The translations under genes and the position numbers were made by a program. A model generated the notes under the pieces. The model worked only from the letters and a program-made list of their open reading frames with translations. It had not been told where the DNA came from and did not search any database. A stretch of DNA of 64,000 nt from positions 62,001-126,000 of the forward strand of contig JAKCPI010003277.1 in the NCBI GenBank assembly GCA_023213315.1. Reading direction: 5' to 3'. Each line of letters starts with the position of its first letter. Within the stretch, counting starts at the first letter, position 1. The stretch is from Euborellia annulipes (lineage: Eukaryota > Arthropoda > Insecta > Dermaptera > Anisolabididae). This document shows, piece after piece, positions 45,060-56,424 of the stretch.

Positions 45060-46570
45060 CAGGGCCGCAGACAGGGGGGGGCAGGGGAGGCTATATCCCC
45101 GGGGCCCGGGCCCTCCGAGGGGGCCCGGGCCCATTGCGCTCCCACCTTAAAATTCTAATAAAAAGTAATTTTCATGGTTAAAATTTCAATTAAAAAAAAT
45201 CATTTTCTTGAAATTTTTTTCTTCAGGGGCCCGGGCCCTTTGAGCTCAAATCTTAAAATTTCAACTAAAAAAATCATTTTCTTGAAATTTTTTTCTTCAG
45301 GGGCCCGGGCCCTTTGAGCTCAAATCTTAAAATTTCAACTAAAAAAATCATTTTCTTGAAATTTTTTCTTTAGGGGCCCGGGCCCTTTGAGCTCAAATCT
45401 TAAAATTTCAACTAAAAAAATCATTTTCTTGAAATTTTTTTCTTCAGGGGCCCGGGCCCTTTGAGCTCAAATCTTAAAATTTCAACTAAAAAAATCATTT
45501 TCTTGAAATTTTTTTCTTCAGGGGCCCGGGCCCTTTGAGCTCAAATCTTAAAATTTCAACTAAAAAAATCATTTTCTTGAAATTTTTTTTCTTCAGGAGC
45601 CCGGGCCCTTTGAGCTCAAATCTTAAAATTTCAACTAAAAAAATCATTTTCTTGAAATTTTTTTCTTCAGGGGCCCGGGCCCTTTGAGCTCAAATCTTAA
45701 AATTTCAACTAAAAAAATCATTTTCTTGAAATTTTTTTCTTCAGGGGCCCGGGCCCTTTGAGCTCAAATCTTAAAATTTCAACTAAAAAAATCATTTTCT
45801 TGAAATTTTTTTCTTCAGGGGCCCGGGCCCTTTGAGCTCAAATCTTAAAATTTCAACTAAAAAAATCATTTTCTTGAAATTTTTTTCTTCAGGAGCCCGG
45901 GCCCTTTGAGCTCAAATCTTAAAATTTCAACTAAAAAAATCATTTTCTTGAAATTTTTTTTCTTCAGGGGCCCGGGCCCTTTGAGCTCAAATCTTAAAAT
46001 TTCAACTAAAAAAATCATTTTCTTGAAATTTTTTTCTTCAGGGGCCCGGGCCCTTTGAGCTCAAATCTTAAAATTTCAACTAAAAAAATCATTTTCTTGA
46101 AATTTTTTTCTTCAGGAGCCCGGGCCCTTTGAGCTCAAATCTTAAAATTTCAACTAAAAAAATCATTTTCTTGAAATTTTTTTTCTTCAGGAGCCCGGGC
46201 CCTTTGAGCTCAAATCTTAAAATTTCAACTAAAAAAATCATTTTCTTGAAATTTTTTTCTTCAGGAGCCCGGGCCCTTTGAGCTCAAATCTTAAAATTTC
46301 AACTAAAAAAATCATTTTCTTGAAATTTTTTTTCTTCAGGGACTCAGGATAGCTAAAAAAGCAGATTTCAGTGGCTAATTTTCAAAAAATTTTCCATACC
46401 CCCAGATTCTCCCGGAAATCCTCTGAGATCAGTATAATTATTTCAAAAGTTGTGTCAAAAACTGTCTAAAAAATTGTTGGCATGAAGGCCACAATAGCCT
46501 TTTACATGCTGGGGGAGGGGGCCGTATTAGTAAGTAGCCCCGGGGCCCGCCAAGTCTGTCTGCGGCCCTG
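45060..46570. mobile_element. hAT-like element carrying a 74-bp tandem array, duplication TATATGGC
   Basis: 1511 bp. Ends CAGGGCCGCAGACAGG and inverse CTGTCTGCGGCCCTG; exact 8-bp duplication TATATGGC (45052-45059, 46571-46578). Over three quarters of it is the tandem array; the remainder is GC-rich ends and a short AT-rich tail. No coding capacity. Confidence 0.92.
45165..46339 (+). repeat. About 15.5 copies of a 74-bp tandem repeat
   Basis: Each unit has GGGGCCCGGGCCC (or AGCCCGGGCCC), TTTGAGCTCAAATC, AAAATTTCAACTAAAAAAAT, and CATTTTCTTGAAATTTTTTT ending CTTCAG. Units begin near 45225, 45299, 45373 and so on at 74-75 base steps to 46263. They differ almost only in the GGGG/GGAG step and the T-run length, so the array is young or homogenised. 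Units contain two self-complementary sites (GGGCCCGGGCCC, TTTGAGCTCAAA). Confidence 0.95.
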
Positions 46571-46660
46571 TATATGGCCTAAGTTGCCGAAAAGACTGTG
46601 TGCATGTGTGTGTGAGTGTGAATGGGAAAAAGTGTGTGTTAAAAAAAAATGGGGATTGAC

Positions 46661-47100
46661 TTTCCCGAGACTTTCTCGTATATTCTATTGGAATTACCTC
46701 TGGGTGTGTGTGTGAACACGATTGCTTAAAAACCAAAGCAGCTAGATAGATGAAATTTGGTATATGCTCCTTACACAAAAATTGTAGATTTCTATCAACT
46801 TTTGGAGTAAATACGTCACTTGGAAGTAGTACTTTTCCTAATAAGTTTTTTCAGAAATTTCGAAATTTTCAATTTTTTTGTTATATTATGATAAAATACT
46901 CAATTTTAAAAAGTTTTTATTCTTTGATATTTTTCCGAAAACTGAATAGTTTTTGAAATAATCACAGAAGAAAACGACATTTTTCGTAAAAGCAAAGAAA
47001 AATCAAAACAAAATCATACAGGTGTCATTAAAAAACATGTAAATATAAACAAATACATTTGTTTCACAAATTCGCTGAGGAAATTACAGGATGGAAAAAA
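46661..47100. other. Unassigned interior of the family E element
   Basis: Contains GATTGCTTAAAAACCAAAGC and TAGATGAAATTTGGTATATG, loosely similar in style to the family A body. AT-rich, no gene. Confidence 0.4.
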
Positions 47101-47240
47101 TTTGCCCGCCGAAGGCGGGCAATTGCTCGCCGAAGGCGAGCAAGGGGGGTCCAGGGGGCGGAGCCCCCTGGAAAATCGGCGCCCTAGTTGAGCTTCGCCC
47201 CCCCCCGCCCTCAAAGGCTGGTTACGCCGCTGCCTCAATC

Positions 47241-47700
47241 CCAACCGGCCTCTGGCCGTAGCCATCTACTGGCAACCCGTGAAGTTACTTTATTTCCTAT
47301 CTCTAACTCCTCCTGCTTTCGTCTCTAGCTAGTGAGCTAATCCTTATTTCTGGTTCACCCAGCTCCTTTTACCCAACCTATTCTATGCTAGGGAGGATAT
47401 TCTAGTTTGAGGAGGGACTCACTCAGCCCCGGCGTGTAGTCTACTCCTTTCGAAGGATCCATCACTGAGAGAGAACTTTCTTTACGTCCCTTTCACAGGA
47501 GGGGATGTCATAGCAACTCCCTCTCCTCGTAGAGTTGCAGGGGTCTTTTGTGGTGGGATCCTATATTTCATTCCAGGGCTTGGTTGAGGATTTGTTTAAA
47601 TTTTTATTCTATGGAAAAATCCCTCACGCCCAGGATGTGCACAGGGATCTTCTTTGTAGAAAGCCGACACCCTAGCCCGCTACATCAGCAAGGCACCCCC
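47241..47700. repeat. GC-richer repeat that hosts the family E insertion
   Basis: Joining 44445-44473 to 47241 onward gives an uninterrupted GC-richer text (ACGAGGTCACTCACCTCAAT then CCAACCGGCC). It resembles retroelement or SINE-type DNA with CCTCC/GGAGG patches, but I cannot classify it. Confidence 0.4.
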
Positions 47701-49115
47701 CCCCCCCATGGAACCATGTACTTTTTGATATTAATAAGAATATTTTAACCAAATTTAAATTTTGGTGTTCTATTTTTTGTCAAAATTTTATCCTTATAAA
47801 AGTTATTTAAAAATAAAAAATTTTAATTAAAAAATTTTCAAATACTTTTCACGGCTTATTTTCAATTTAAAGGGCAATTTTTTGAAGATCTTTTAACTTT
47901 GCAATCAATCGAAAACAACACCTCTTTCGATTGTGTCTATGTTTATCATGCCTGAAGCTTAAATAATGAAATTTATAAAAATCCGTCCCGTCGAATTACA
48001 CCTGTCTCTTCTTCGACAGACAAACAATACTAAAAATAATATATTCTAATGATTTTTTTTTTTTTTTTTTTTTGAAGTCCTTTGACTATATATTTTTTGA
48101 TTATTAAAAAAAAAAGAAAATTACAATGTCTCTTTCGAAGGGTTAAACCCCTCGGGTTTTTCAATTTTAATATGTATACTTTTTCCCAAAAGAGAGCCTG
48201 TAGCGAGATATTAATAGACAAATACAAATTGAACTTTTTTAAATTATCCTAACAATATACCCTAAAAATACAAAACAAAATTACTAATATTAAGCATTCT
48301 ATATTTTCTAAAATAAAATATAGGAAAGTAAAAATATTATAAAAGCTTTCTCAATTTCCTTAATTCGACCTCATCTCCAATTTTTGTCTTGGAAAAATAA
48401 AAAATTTTTAATTTATGTACTTATAATTATATGGTAATACTCTTGATAGTGTCAATTATTGATCTAGAAAACTCGTAGGTTCGGTTGCCATCTCTGTCGT
48501 TAAATATTTTATACTCACTTACCTGAAGAACGTTTTCGATCAGTTTGTTTTTATAAAAAGAAAAAATATTTAATCACCCGGTTAATATACAGTATAATAA
48601 AATAGAAATGTACGTCAACAAGCAATTTTTAATTTGATTTGCCTGATTGCCCAGCCAAAAAGTTAACGGCAAACTAAGAAGCTATAATTTCATGAACAAA
48701 AGCTGACTCAGGTGTCGAGTTTGGCTCTGGTTGCAAAATTTGATCAGTTTGTTTTACTTGGCTGCTTGCCATTGTATATCATATTCATAATACGGCTTAG
48801 AGGAAAAGACTTCGGCCCGATAGTCCTGAGTTCGAGATTTCTTCAATCACTCTTTCTTATCTTCTAATACAAACTCTAATCCAAAATTTAATTGTCTCTG
48901 GTATTTTCGAATGGGTTCTTTTTTTATTCCAAATGCATTAAAAAAAAAAAAAAAAAAAAAAAATTAAAACAGAACATTGAACCAAATTAAATGTCGACAT
49001 GCATTAAAGTAGAAATCTAAGAAAACTAGAAAAAAATATTTCACCCAGCAGGCGTTTAACTTTTATCCTCATTCATTATTTATTGTTTTGTTGCAATTAT
49101 TATTAGCGCTAATAG
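47701..49115. other. AT-rich non-coding DNA
   Basis: Poly-T near 48053-48073 and poly-A near 48941-48963. Weak tRNA-like text at 48790-48840 (GAGTTCGAGA) without a fold. No gene. Confidence 0.45.
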
Positions 49116-49401
49116 CATGGGCGTACCCAGCGAGGGGCAGAGGGGGCAGCTGCCCCCCCCCCTAGAAGCAACAAAAAAAATTAAATGTTTATAAAGTGAT
49201 GAAACGAAACAAAATTGGTGGATGGCGACGGGGAATGATTATTTTTGTTAGGACTCGAGGGTTTTTAGGCCTTTAATTCGAAGGCTTTACCCCTCTATAT
49301 AAAAAAAGCTATGTCACAATCTAGACGACCATGATCTGCCCCCCTGGACGACCATGATCTGACCATGCCCCCCTCTAGTTTTGATCCTGGGTACGCCCAT
49401 G
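49116..49401. mobile_element. Family D MITE, duplication GCTAATAG
   Basis: 286 bp. Ends CATGGGCGTACCCAGCGAGG and inverse CTGGGTACGCCCATG; exact 8-bp duplication GCTAATAG (49108-49115, 49402-49409). GACGACCATGATCTG is repeated twice near the right end. Non-coding. Confidence 0.92.
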
Positions 49402-49599
49402 GCTAATAGCCTTATTATAAATAATATCAATAATAATTATTATTATTATTTCTATTTAAGTATAAATAAATTCAATATTAATACTTTTTATTTAAGAAAA
49501 GTATGATACAAATTTCTCAAAACAAATTCTAATTTGAATTTAAATAAAAAGCCTACATTAATTTTGACAAAGTCTATTTGGCCCAACATGCTGAAAAGA

Positions 49600-49763
49600 T
49601 TTTTAAAAAATTTAGATTTTGAACTTTCAATTACCGAAGATTAAGAGAGAGATAGTTGTGTGTTGTGCGACCAGTCACACTAGATTTTTAAATTTAGTAT
49701 TCTTTTTTCAACACGATAGTAACATGGTTACAAGGGCGGATCCAGAGGTGTTTCTCGGGGGAG
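49600..49763. mobile_element. Family A terminal sequence next to a family B end
   Basis: TAGTTGTGTGTTGTGCGACC and GTCACACTAGATTTTT (49650-49688) match the family A 3' end; 49733-49763 CAAGGGCGGATCCAGAGG plus GTGTTTCTCGGGGGA is a family B left end without partner. Confidence 0.65.
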
Positions 49764-50044
49764 TCTCCATAAAATGAAATTTTTCTCAACTTGAAAATAT
49801 TTTAGATTGTTTCGAATATGGTCCTTAAAAGAGTAAAATAAAGGTTAAAAAAATGAGTCAAAAAATATCTTTTAGGCGCGATGTTATTGTAGCAATCAAA
49901 GATAATGTTAGAGAAATTCTTAGAGATTTCTTTAGACTTGGAGGAACCAAAGAAATATTTAAATTTAAATAAAACCCATTTTTTAGTATCAAAAAAGAGA
50001 TTTCTAATAATAAATAAAAGGCTTACGAACCTCTCAAGTTTAGA

Positions 50045-50291
50045 TTACAGATGTTCAATATGTCCTCCATCACCGATACGAACAATATCACATCAATACT
50101 CAAATTCCTTCCATACACGGGTAAGCATGTCCTTCGTCACTGATGTTTAGTCAGTGATGTTTGGCAGTGCGGATCCGGTTCTTTAACTCTTCAAGGTTCT
50201 GTGGGAGTGATGGTACATAAATGTTGTCTTTAACAAAACCCCATAGGAAGAAGTTACAGGGTGTCAAATCCGGTAACCGTGGAGCCCAGCT
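50045..50291 (-). pseudogene. Broken IS630/Tc1-mariner-type transposase, C-terminal part
   Basis: Minus strand reads SWAPRLPDLTPCNFFLWGFV then KDNIYVPSLPQNLEELKNRI, a stop, and in another frame VTKDMLTRVWKEFEY and GGHIEHL before TAA. The PDLTPCDFFLWG motif with the third catalytic acid, the V..LP..L.EL block and a final HIEHL are hallmarks of arthropod mariner-like DDE transposases. At least one stop and one frameshift, so it is dead. Confidence 0.85.
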
Positions 50292-50302
50292 GAGACATGT
50301 TA

Positions 50303-50430
50303 GGGAGCGTCCAAGTATTACGTAACGGAATTTTTGAAGATTTTTGACCCCCCTCTCCCCTCATGTAACGCGCCGTAACATTTTTCTGGACCCCCCCCCT
50401 CTAGACGTTACGTAACGCTCAAGTGGCCAT
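50303..50430. mobile_element. Fragment with Harbinger-like GTCCAAGTATTACGTAACG end
   Basis: After TTA (50300-50302) the text GGGAGCGTCCAAGTATTACG closely resembles the left end of the element at 55639, followed by a C-rich stretch and CGTTACGTAACGCTC. It lies between the two transposase tails; right boundary unclear. Confidence 0.5.
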
Positions 50431-50481
50431 TTTTATCTAAAAGTACCTGAAAGTCGCTAAAATACCAGTTACGTAACGCGT

Positions 50482-50538
50482 TTTGAGTATCGATGTGATG
50501 TTCGTATCACTGATGGAGGACATATTGAGCATCTGTAA
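50482..50538 (+). pseudogene. Inverted second copy of the transposase tail
   Basis: Plus strand FEYRCDVRITDGGHIEHL then TAA (50536-50538), the same C-terminus as the remnant on the other strand. The two tails point away from each other, like the ends of a palindromic derivative. Confidence 0.75.
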
Positions 50539-50579
50539 TCTGAACTTGAGAGGTTCAGTTCGTAAATATACAGTATGTG

Positions 50580-51689
50580 TAAAGTTTCATATTCATATGT
50601 CTTAAAGTTTAATAAATATATGCATTCGAAATACGTATATTCTTTTTGAAGAATATTTTTTTATAAATTTAATTAAACTTAAATATTATTATTACAATAA
50701 TAGCTGAATATGTTTATTAAAGCATAAGAAATCATTTTCTCTCTTATTTTTGCAATTTCTAAACTATTTTTTGTAAATGGATCATTTTACATTAAACGAA
50801 AAAAAAAAAAAATAAATATTGACTCTCTGAGTAAAATGCAAATTTTTTTTCCCAAGGAAAATAAATATTATGCTTAGACAGAAAAAATATTTCTCTCAAA
50901 TGTATAGTGGTTTTAACATGTTTACTTTACGAGAAGTTTGCGACAATTTTTTAAATAATAAATTCATCAAAGAAATGTAAAGTATCTAATAATATTGCAT
51001 TGGAATAAACTTAATTACCTCATTTTTTTTTCATAAAGAGTAAAAGTAAAAGTAGTCCCTTTTGAGCACCTCTATGTTTCTGAGTTCATGAATTATACTT
51101 TCCCTTCTCCCCCCTAGGTAGATATTTATGGGAAAATGTTTGAGACAAAACATCTTAATTGCTATTTAAATTACACTAAATTTCAAAATATTTTGCCTAG
51201 GGCTATACTAGTTCTCAATAAATATTGGTAGGCCATTTTTACCGCGCACTGCAGACCGATTCAAATTTTAATATCTTTATAGGACTTTAATAATCTAAAG
51301 TTTTATCCTTTTCCGATGAATGGTTCCAAAGATAGGCCTATAACTTAATAAAAAAAAGAAACATTTTTTTGGGATCATTTTGACTTGAATAATAAAAATA
51401 TTTTTTAAAATTGAGGGTTAAAATTGTTATGCTCAGGGGCCCACATCTTGTGAGTACGTGGATGGCGACCACGAGCTACCTGAGCTGGGACTGGCAGTCC
51501 TTCTGTTCTTTATATGTCTATCCCTTCTTTCTATATTTTGAACAAGCGTCAGACCGTGCGAAGGGCCTGTTCTATTTCTTCCGGTCGCAAAAAAACCATT
51601 TCGCCGACCCCACACTGCGGGAATAAGAGGGTTATAATTTTTGCGACCATAACACTATATATGATAATAGAGGAAATTAAAACAAGAGT
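50580..51689. other. AT-rich non-coding DNA
   Basis: Small frames at 51411-51626 on both strands overlap and resemble no known protein; the patch at 51430-51630 is GC-richer and may be a retroelement scrap. Otherwise nothing. Confidence 0.4.
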
Positions 51690-52092
51690 CAGGATAGGTG
51701 AAAAGAAGAAGAAAATTCGCAGCTAGTTGTATTTCATTATCTTTATTCCCATCATGTTGACGTTTCGATCCCGGTTGGGATCATCCTCAGAACAGATGGG
51801 TGTTTAATATGTGTAAATTATATAATTCAACCATATTTCGTTTACAGAACTTGAAAAGATATAAATATAAATAAATTATATAAGTTAAAAATATGATTGA
51901 AAAGCAAGTGGTCAAGAGAGTCGATGGTCACGTCGCAAGACAAATCAGGAGTGAGTATAATTTACACATATTAAACACCCATCTGTTCTGAGGATGATCC
52001 CAACCGGGATCGAAACGTCAACATGATGGGAATAAAGATAATGAAATACAACTAGTTGCGAATTTTCTTCTTCTTTTCACCTATCCTGATTA
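51690..52092. mobile_element. Head-to-head inverted element with two CTGAGGAT-hairpin-GAAACGTC motifs
   Basis: Arms 51690-51845 and about 51955-52092 are almost exact inverse copies. Motifs: minus strand 51763-51790 and plus strand 51988-52015, with a perfect six-pair stem GATCCC/GGGATC and loop AACC. AATAAA lies outside each (51742-51747 minus; 52031-52036 plus). Confidence 0.88.
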
Positions 52093-54752
52093 AACTACCA
52101 GCTATAAGTTCTTCGAAATTAAAACGAGAGTATAACTGATCCCTCCTCTTTTGCCTCCTTGTTTTGGAAAGACTCATGTAAACATTTTTTAAGCACGAAA
52201 ACTGACTTGTAAAATTACGATTTTTTTTCTAAAAAAGTGAAAGAAAAAATACAATTTTTTCTAATTATTATTTGCCACCCATTTCTTCGAGACGTTTTTA
52301 AATTTTTTTAAAAATATTGTCAATATATTTATATTACTACACCTTCCCCTGTCTCTGCCTATGTTGCCTATGTTAACTATAAGCTAGTGACAAATTTAAA
52401 ATATTGATGTAGAGTCCCCCATGTTTTAAGAAATGTTTTAACCTTGTCAAGGAAAGACAGGATGCGACCGAAAAAATTTTGGTATTCTAATTGGAATATA
52501 AAATTTTGAAAAATGTTTAATTTTTATTTGTATTTTTCTGAATAGTACACCAGGTTTATTTTTCGAGAATAGTCGTCTATTGATCTATTTTGTTAATTAT
52601 TGAATTTTACCAATAGTATTTTTTAATGCAACCTTCAGGCTTCTCTTCTTGTTTTCCCTGCCGCGAATCTTATGAAGATAGAGGGAGAGAGAAAGACTTT
52701 AAGGGAAATAGAAAAAATACCAGTTCTAGCTCAGGTTACCACCCTTAGTCGTTATTCACGAATTCAACGGTTTGATTAAAGCCCCTTTCATTCTAAATAA
52801 TTTATTATTTAAGCAGATTTAATAAAGTCTTCCATCCCCATATCTGTTAATTTTTTTAAATTAACAAAATAATGAATTATATTGGAATTAATGCAAAATT
52901 TATTCAAAAATGTGATAGATAATACATGTATGTTTGATAGGAATGAATTTAGGGTTCATGATTAAGATATTCCCTAGGTATCGTTATTTTGGTATCCATA
53001 ATATATTGTATATCCAAGGTTTCCCTTGTAATATAGAAAAAAAAAACGTTTCAAAAAAAAGATAAAATAAATTTATCTTTACTATACCAATATTATCAAA
53101 ACCCGTTTTCTTCGCCACCACCACAATGATTAGTAAAATTGGGTCTACGCGATATTTCACACATTCAGGCAATTAACCAGGGCGAGGGGGGTCGAACGGC
53201 TTCAATGGTTTCATTTTAAAAATGAATTTTTTTTTAGCATATTATATATGTGTATAATTTGAACTCGGTCCATTAGTCCCCAACTTTGTTCGCTCTTTAA
53301 TTGAATGCCATTTAACAAAATTATAATTCTCCCCCCCCCCTCGAAAATTCTGACTACGGACCTGCACACATTTGAAAATTAACAATCATGAACAATTACT
53401 ATACTTTAAAAAAAAGAAAAAAAAAATATTTTTATATCCGTCACTTGCAAAACCCAAACTTTAATTACTCTTTAACCTTCAAAAGAGCAAATTTTGTATT
53501 ATTTCATTAGTTTTTTGGTGAAGGAACATTTCAACTGAGGAGAAATTTTTAATTTTATTAATTCTCCAAAGTGGGCATATGAAAGATACTGATTATTTTA
53601 AATGAACAATGGAGGAGTTTGAAAATTTTTAAAACCAATTAAGGGAAGGTAGCCTTAAAATTCACTTTGTTTCCCAGATACTATTTTTTCCATTGAATTT
53701 TTATCTTTCATGTTTGAAACGATATTTATCAAAAAAAAAACTTAATAGTAATTCAATTTAAAACTAAACCCTAATCAACCTTTCTTTATATAATTACTTT
53801 CTCTTAACCAATATATGTATTTATAGAGGTCACATTTTTTTTTTTTTAGAAATTTAATAGCAGGTACCCGTAGATCTTCTCCATTAAAAAAAAAAAATTT
53901 GAATTCATTTGTAAAACAGAAACACGTGGCCACGCCTTTGAATTTTCAAAATTTTCTTAAGACTAAGCATTCCTTTTGTTTTCGTCCATAAGGGATTAAA
54001 TTAATTTCACGTTCGGATAAAACTAGAAATTTATTAAATTAATAAAACTAATAAAAAAAATATATATTTTAAATAACCCAACTTCCTCAACTTAAAGCAT
54101 TTGAATGTAACATGTCAAAAAGTTCATTCAAACTATCTTTAAATTCTGCTCGTCTTTGGGTCATAGCTCTGTGGTAGAGTATCCTTCTCTTGTGCTAGGG
54201 GTCTAAATAATATCCCGTGGGCTAATTAGGATAAAATAAAGCGACATGCGCCTTGAATTCTGATTCTAAAGAGAGAAGGATTAAATTGTATCATCTGTCA
54301 AAGTTCGTCAGCATAAATCAGTTCATATTTCTTTTTCATTTCATAATTTTTTGTCAATCATATTTTTCAGTATATTCATTATATATTATTATTAACTAAT
54401 GTGTGAGTAGTTTAGTGTTTAGTCAAATGTATTAATTGAATATTAATAAAATGAATAGATCTCGAAAATTATTTAAATAAAATTATATCCGTGAGAGAAT
54501 TAAATTTGCTATGAAAGGAGAAAAGAATCAGCTTGCGTTTCATTTAATCAAGTAAAAACTTAGAATTTTTACATAAAAACGCATTTTTTCAAAATTTTAA
54601 CCTCGTTGAGGCACGAGTTAACGTTATCCAATTTATCTAAAACGGGTTTTATCCTTGCCAAGTTTCATAAACCTTTTTACATTTTTTTCTACAGTTTGAG
54701 CGAACTTGAATTACTAAAGAAGTCTAGTACTGTCTAGTTCTTTTTAATAATA
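52093..54752. other. AT-rich DNA without a gene
   Basis: C-run of ten at 53331; a degraded family A start (ACTTTCTCTTAACCAATATA) at 53797; a weak tRNA-like fragment near 54165. No coding frame recognised. Confidence 0.45.
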
Positions 54753-54845
54753 AAAATCTGGTGTTGCAAGCAGACAGAATACAACTTTCTCTTACCAAAA
54801 AGGTAAATTGTTTACTGTGCGACCAATCACACCAGATTTTTCTTA
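54753..54845 (+). repeat. Solitary family A terminal hairpin
   Basis: AAAAATCTGGTGTTGCAAGC, ACTTTCTCTTACC, and ACCAATCACACCAGATTTTT. The body of family A is absent on the left, so the hairpin occurs alone. Confidence 0.7.
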
Positions 54846-55638
54846 TTAAAAAGAAAAAATTTTAACAAAACCATTGACGGTTTATAAAATCTTGATTTTC
54901 CATTTGAGATGCTAACAAAAGATCTTTGCTATTTTGCTTTGTTCTTTATCCTCCTTCAAGTTCATTTGCTTTTATCGGTCGTTGGCGTTTATGTTTATTA
55001 TTATTTTATTATCATATTTGAAAATACCTACCTACCTATCTTACTGTAACATTCATTCTCAATAACTCTTAGAGTTGAGAGATGGTCGGGGAGTGGTGGC
55101 GGAGCAGATTTTAATTAAATGTATAGACACGTTTGGACCTCATAGAAGAAAATCAATATTTTCAATAGCACTATGCATTTTAGTATTTTTGATGATTAAT
55201 CCATTTTAAAGGGCACTTGGAAAAACAAAAAAAAAAATCTGATAATAAATTTATCAATGAGAAAAATCTTAAAGAAGAAAAGAGAAGGAGATTATAACTA
55301 AATGATATTTGATGGTAGCTTGAAAGAGCAAAGAGAGGGAGGGAATGCTGCATATTTTTCAAAGTGACGTCTTTATTTTTTAAGATTAATATAGTTGCTC
55401 GTGTTTTATAGACATTTTTATCCCTCGTGTTCATTGATTTAAACTTTTTTTTTTATTTTTTGATACTTTGATAAACATAAACCATTACTATTGATATACA
55501 AGTATATTATTTTAGATATATAGATAAGGGTGGCTTGTGTATGTTTCAAATAATAAAGAAAAGAAAGGAGTGAGCAACTAAAGGAGTATGTAAAAAAAAC
55601 TATGGAAACGTTTTTGCTTTAATGATATAATGTCATTA
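54846..55638. other. AT-rich non-coding DNA
   Basis: No repeat boundary or coding frame that I can support. Confidence 0.4.
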
Positions 55639-56041
55639 GGGGTCGTCCACATATTACGTAACGCCTTTTTTGAAGATATTCTAGTCCCCCCCCCCTCTCA
55701 CAGTTAGTCACATACAAACAAATGTCCGGGGGTTTCTCTAAGCGAGACGTAACAATTTAAATTTGAATTTATAAAATTTTTTGAATTTGAAAAGATGGTA
55801 GGAGAGACTCGTATACTAAAAAAAAAGACCAAATGATTTTCGCAAGAAAACATGAGTAAAAAAATAAGGTAAAATGATATAAATTTTGTATAGGAAATTT
55901 TAATAAAAAGTTTAAAAGAAGTTTCGGTTTCGGGGCTAGCTCTATGTTGGGACATAATATTTGTAGGGGGATTTGTTTGTATGTGACTAACTTGACAGGG
56001 GGGGGGACTAGAATATCGTAAAAAAACGCGTGAACGACCCC
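55639..56041. mobile_element. PIF/Harbinger-like element, TTA duplication
   Basis: 403 bp. Left end GGGGTCGTCCACATATTACG, right end inverse GTGAACGACCCC, flanked by TTA (55636-55638, 56042-56044). A second inverted layer, GTTAGTCACATACAAACAAA, is mirrored at about 55970. The interior contains AGGTAAAATGATATAAATTT, also found inside family C. Confidence 0.85.
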
Positions 56042-56302
56042 TTAATAATTAACTTATTGCTGGAAAGAGATGAATGAACGTGTTAATAACAATAATATAT
56101 TTACTCTTTTCTTTACCTATGAATATGTTATTTTATTTTTTCAATCACATGTATCGTGAATAAGTATTAAAGTCTCGGATGTCGGAAGAGAAAAAATAAT
56201 TTATGAATTGTTTATATTTATAAATGAAGATTGGGAAAACTTGGTGTAGATAGTTATAATGATAAATGATAACGCTTGTATTGGAGGTATTTTCAGTTCA
56301 AA

Positions 56303-56356
56303 TTTATTTCACTATTTAGTCGACGTTTCGAGAGACTAAACTCATCCCTTCATCAG
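56303..56356 (-). repeat. CTGANGA-hairpin-GAAA motif copy
   Basis: Minus strand: CTGATGAA (56349-56356), stem GGGA/TCTC with one G-U pair, GAAACGTC (GAAA 56326-56329), AATAAA 56303-56308. Confidence 0.72.
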
Positions 56357-56424
56357 GACTAATATCTTATTTGTTCTTTAATGTTTCTTAGCTAATTTAT
56401 TTTTAAATTTTATTTCACTCTAAA

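Larger units (their letters stand above)
44971..46660 (+). mobile_element. SINE copy split by a hAT-like insertion
   Basis: 5' piece 44971-45059: GGGGGTTCGATTCCCCGGCA and GATGATTTTATTTAAGCC. 3' piece from 46571: TATATGGCCTAAGTTGCCGA, GACTGTGTGCATGTGTGTGT, A9. The pieces join in SINE order once the insertion is ignored. Confidence 0.8.
44482..47232. mobile_element. Family E element with exact 8-bp duplication and nested insertions
   Basis: 2751 bp. Ends CAGTGGCGTAACCAGG and inverse CTGGTTACGCCGCTG; duplication CCTCAATC at 44474-44481 and 47233-47240. Inner flanks are GC-rich on both sides (GCCCCCCCCGCCCC; CGCCCGCCGAAGGCGGGC). Inside lie a family A fragment, a SINE, and within that a further hAT-like element. 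No transposase reading frame. Confidence 0.9.

Noticed and set aside
45165..46339. Regularly spaced repeats that could look like a CRISPR array
   Set aside because: The 74-bp units are contiguous, with no unique spacers, in a eukaryotic transposon.
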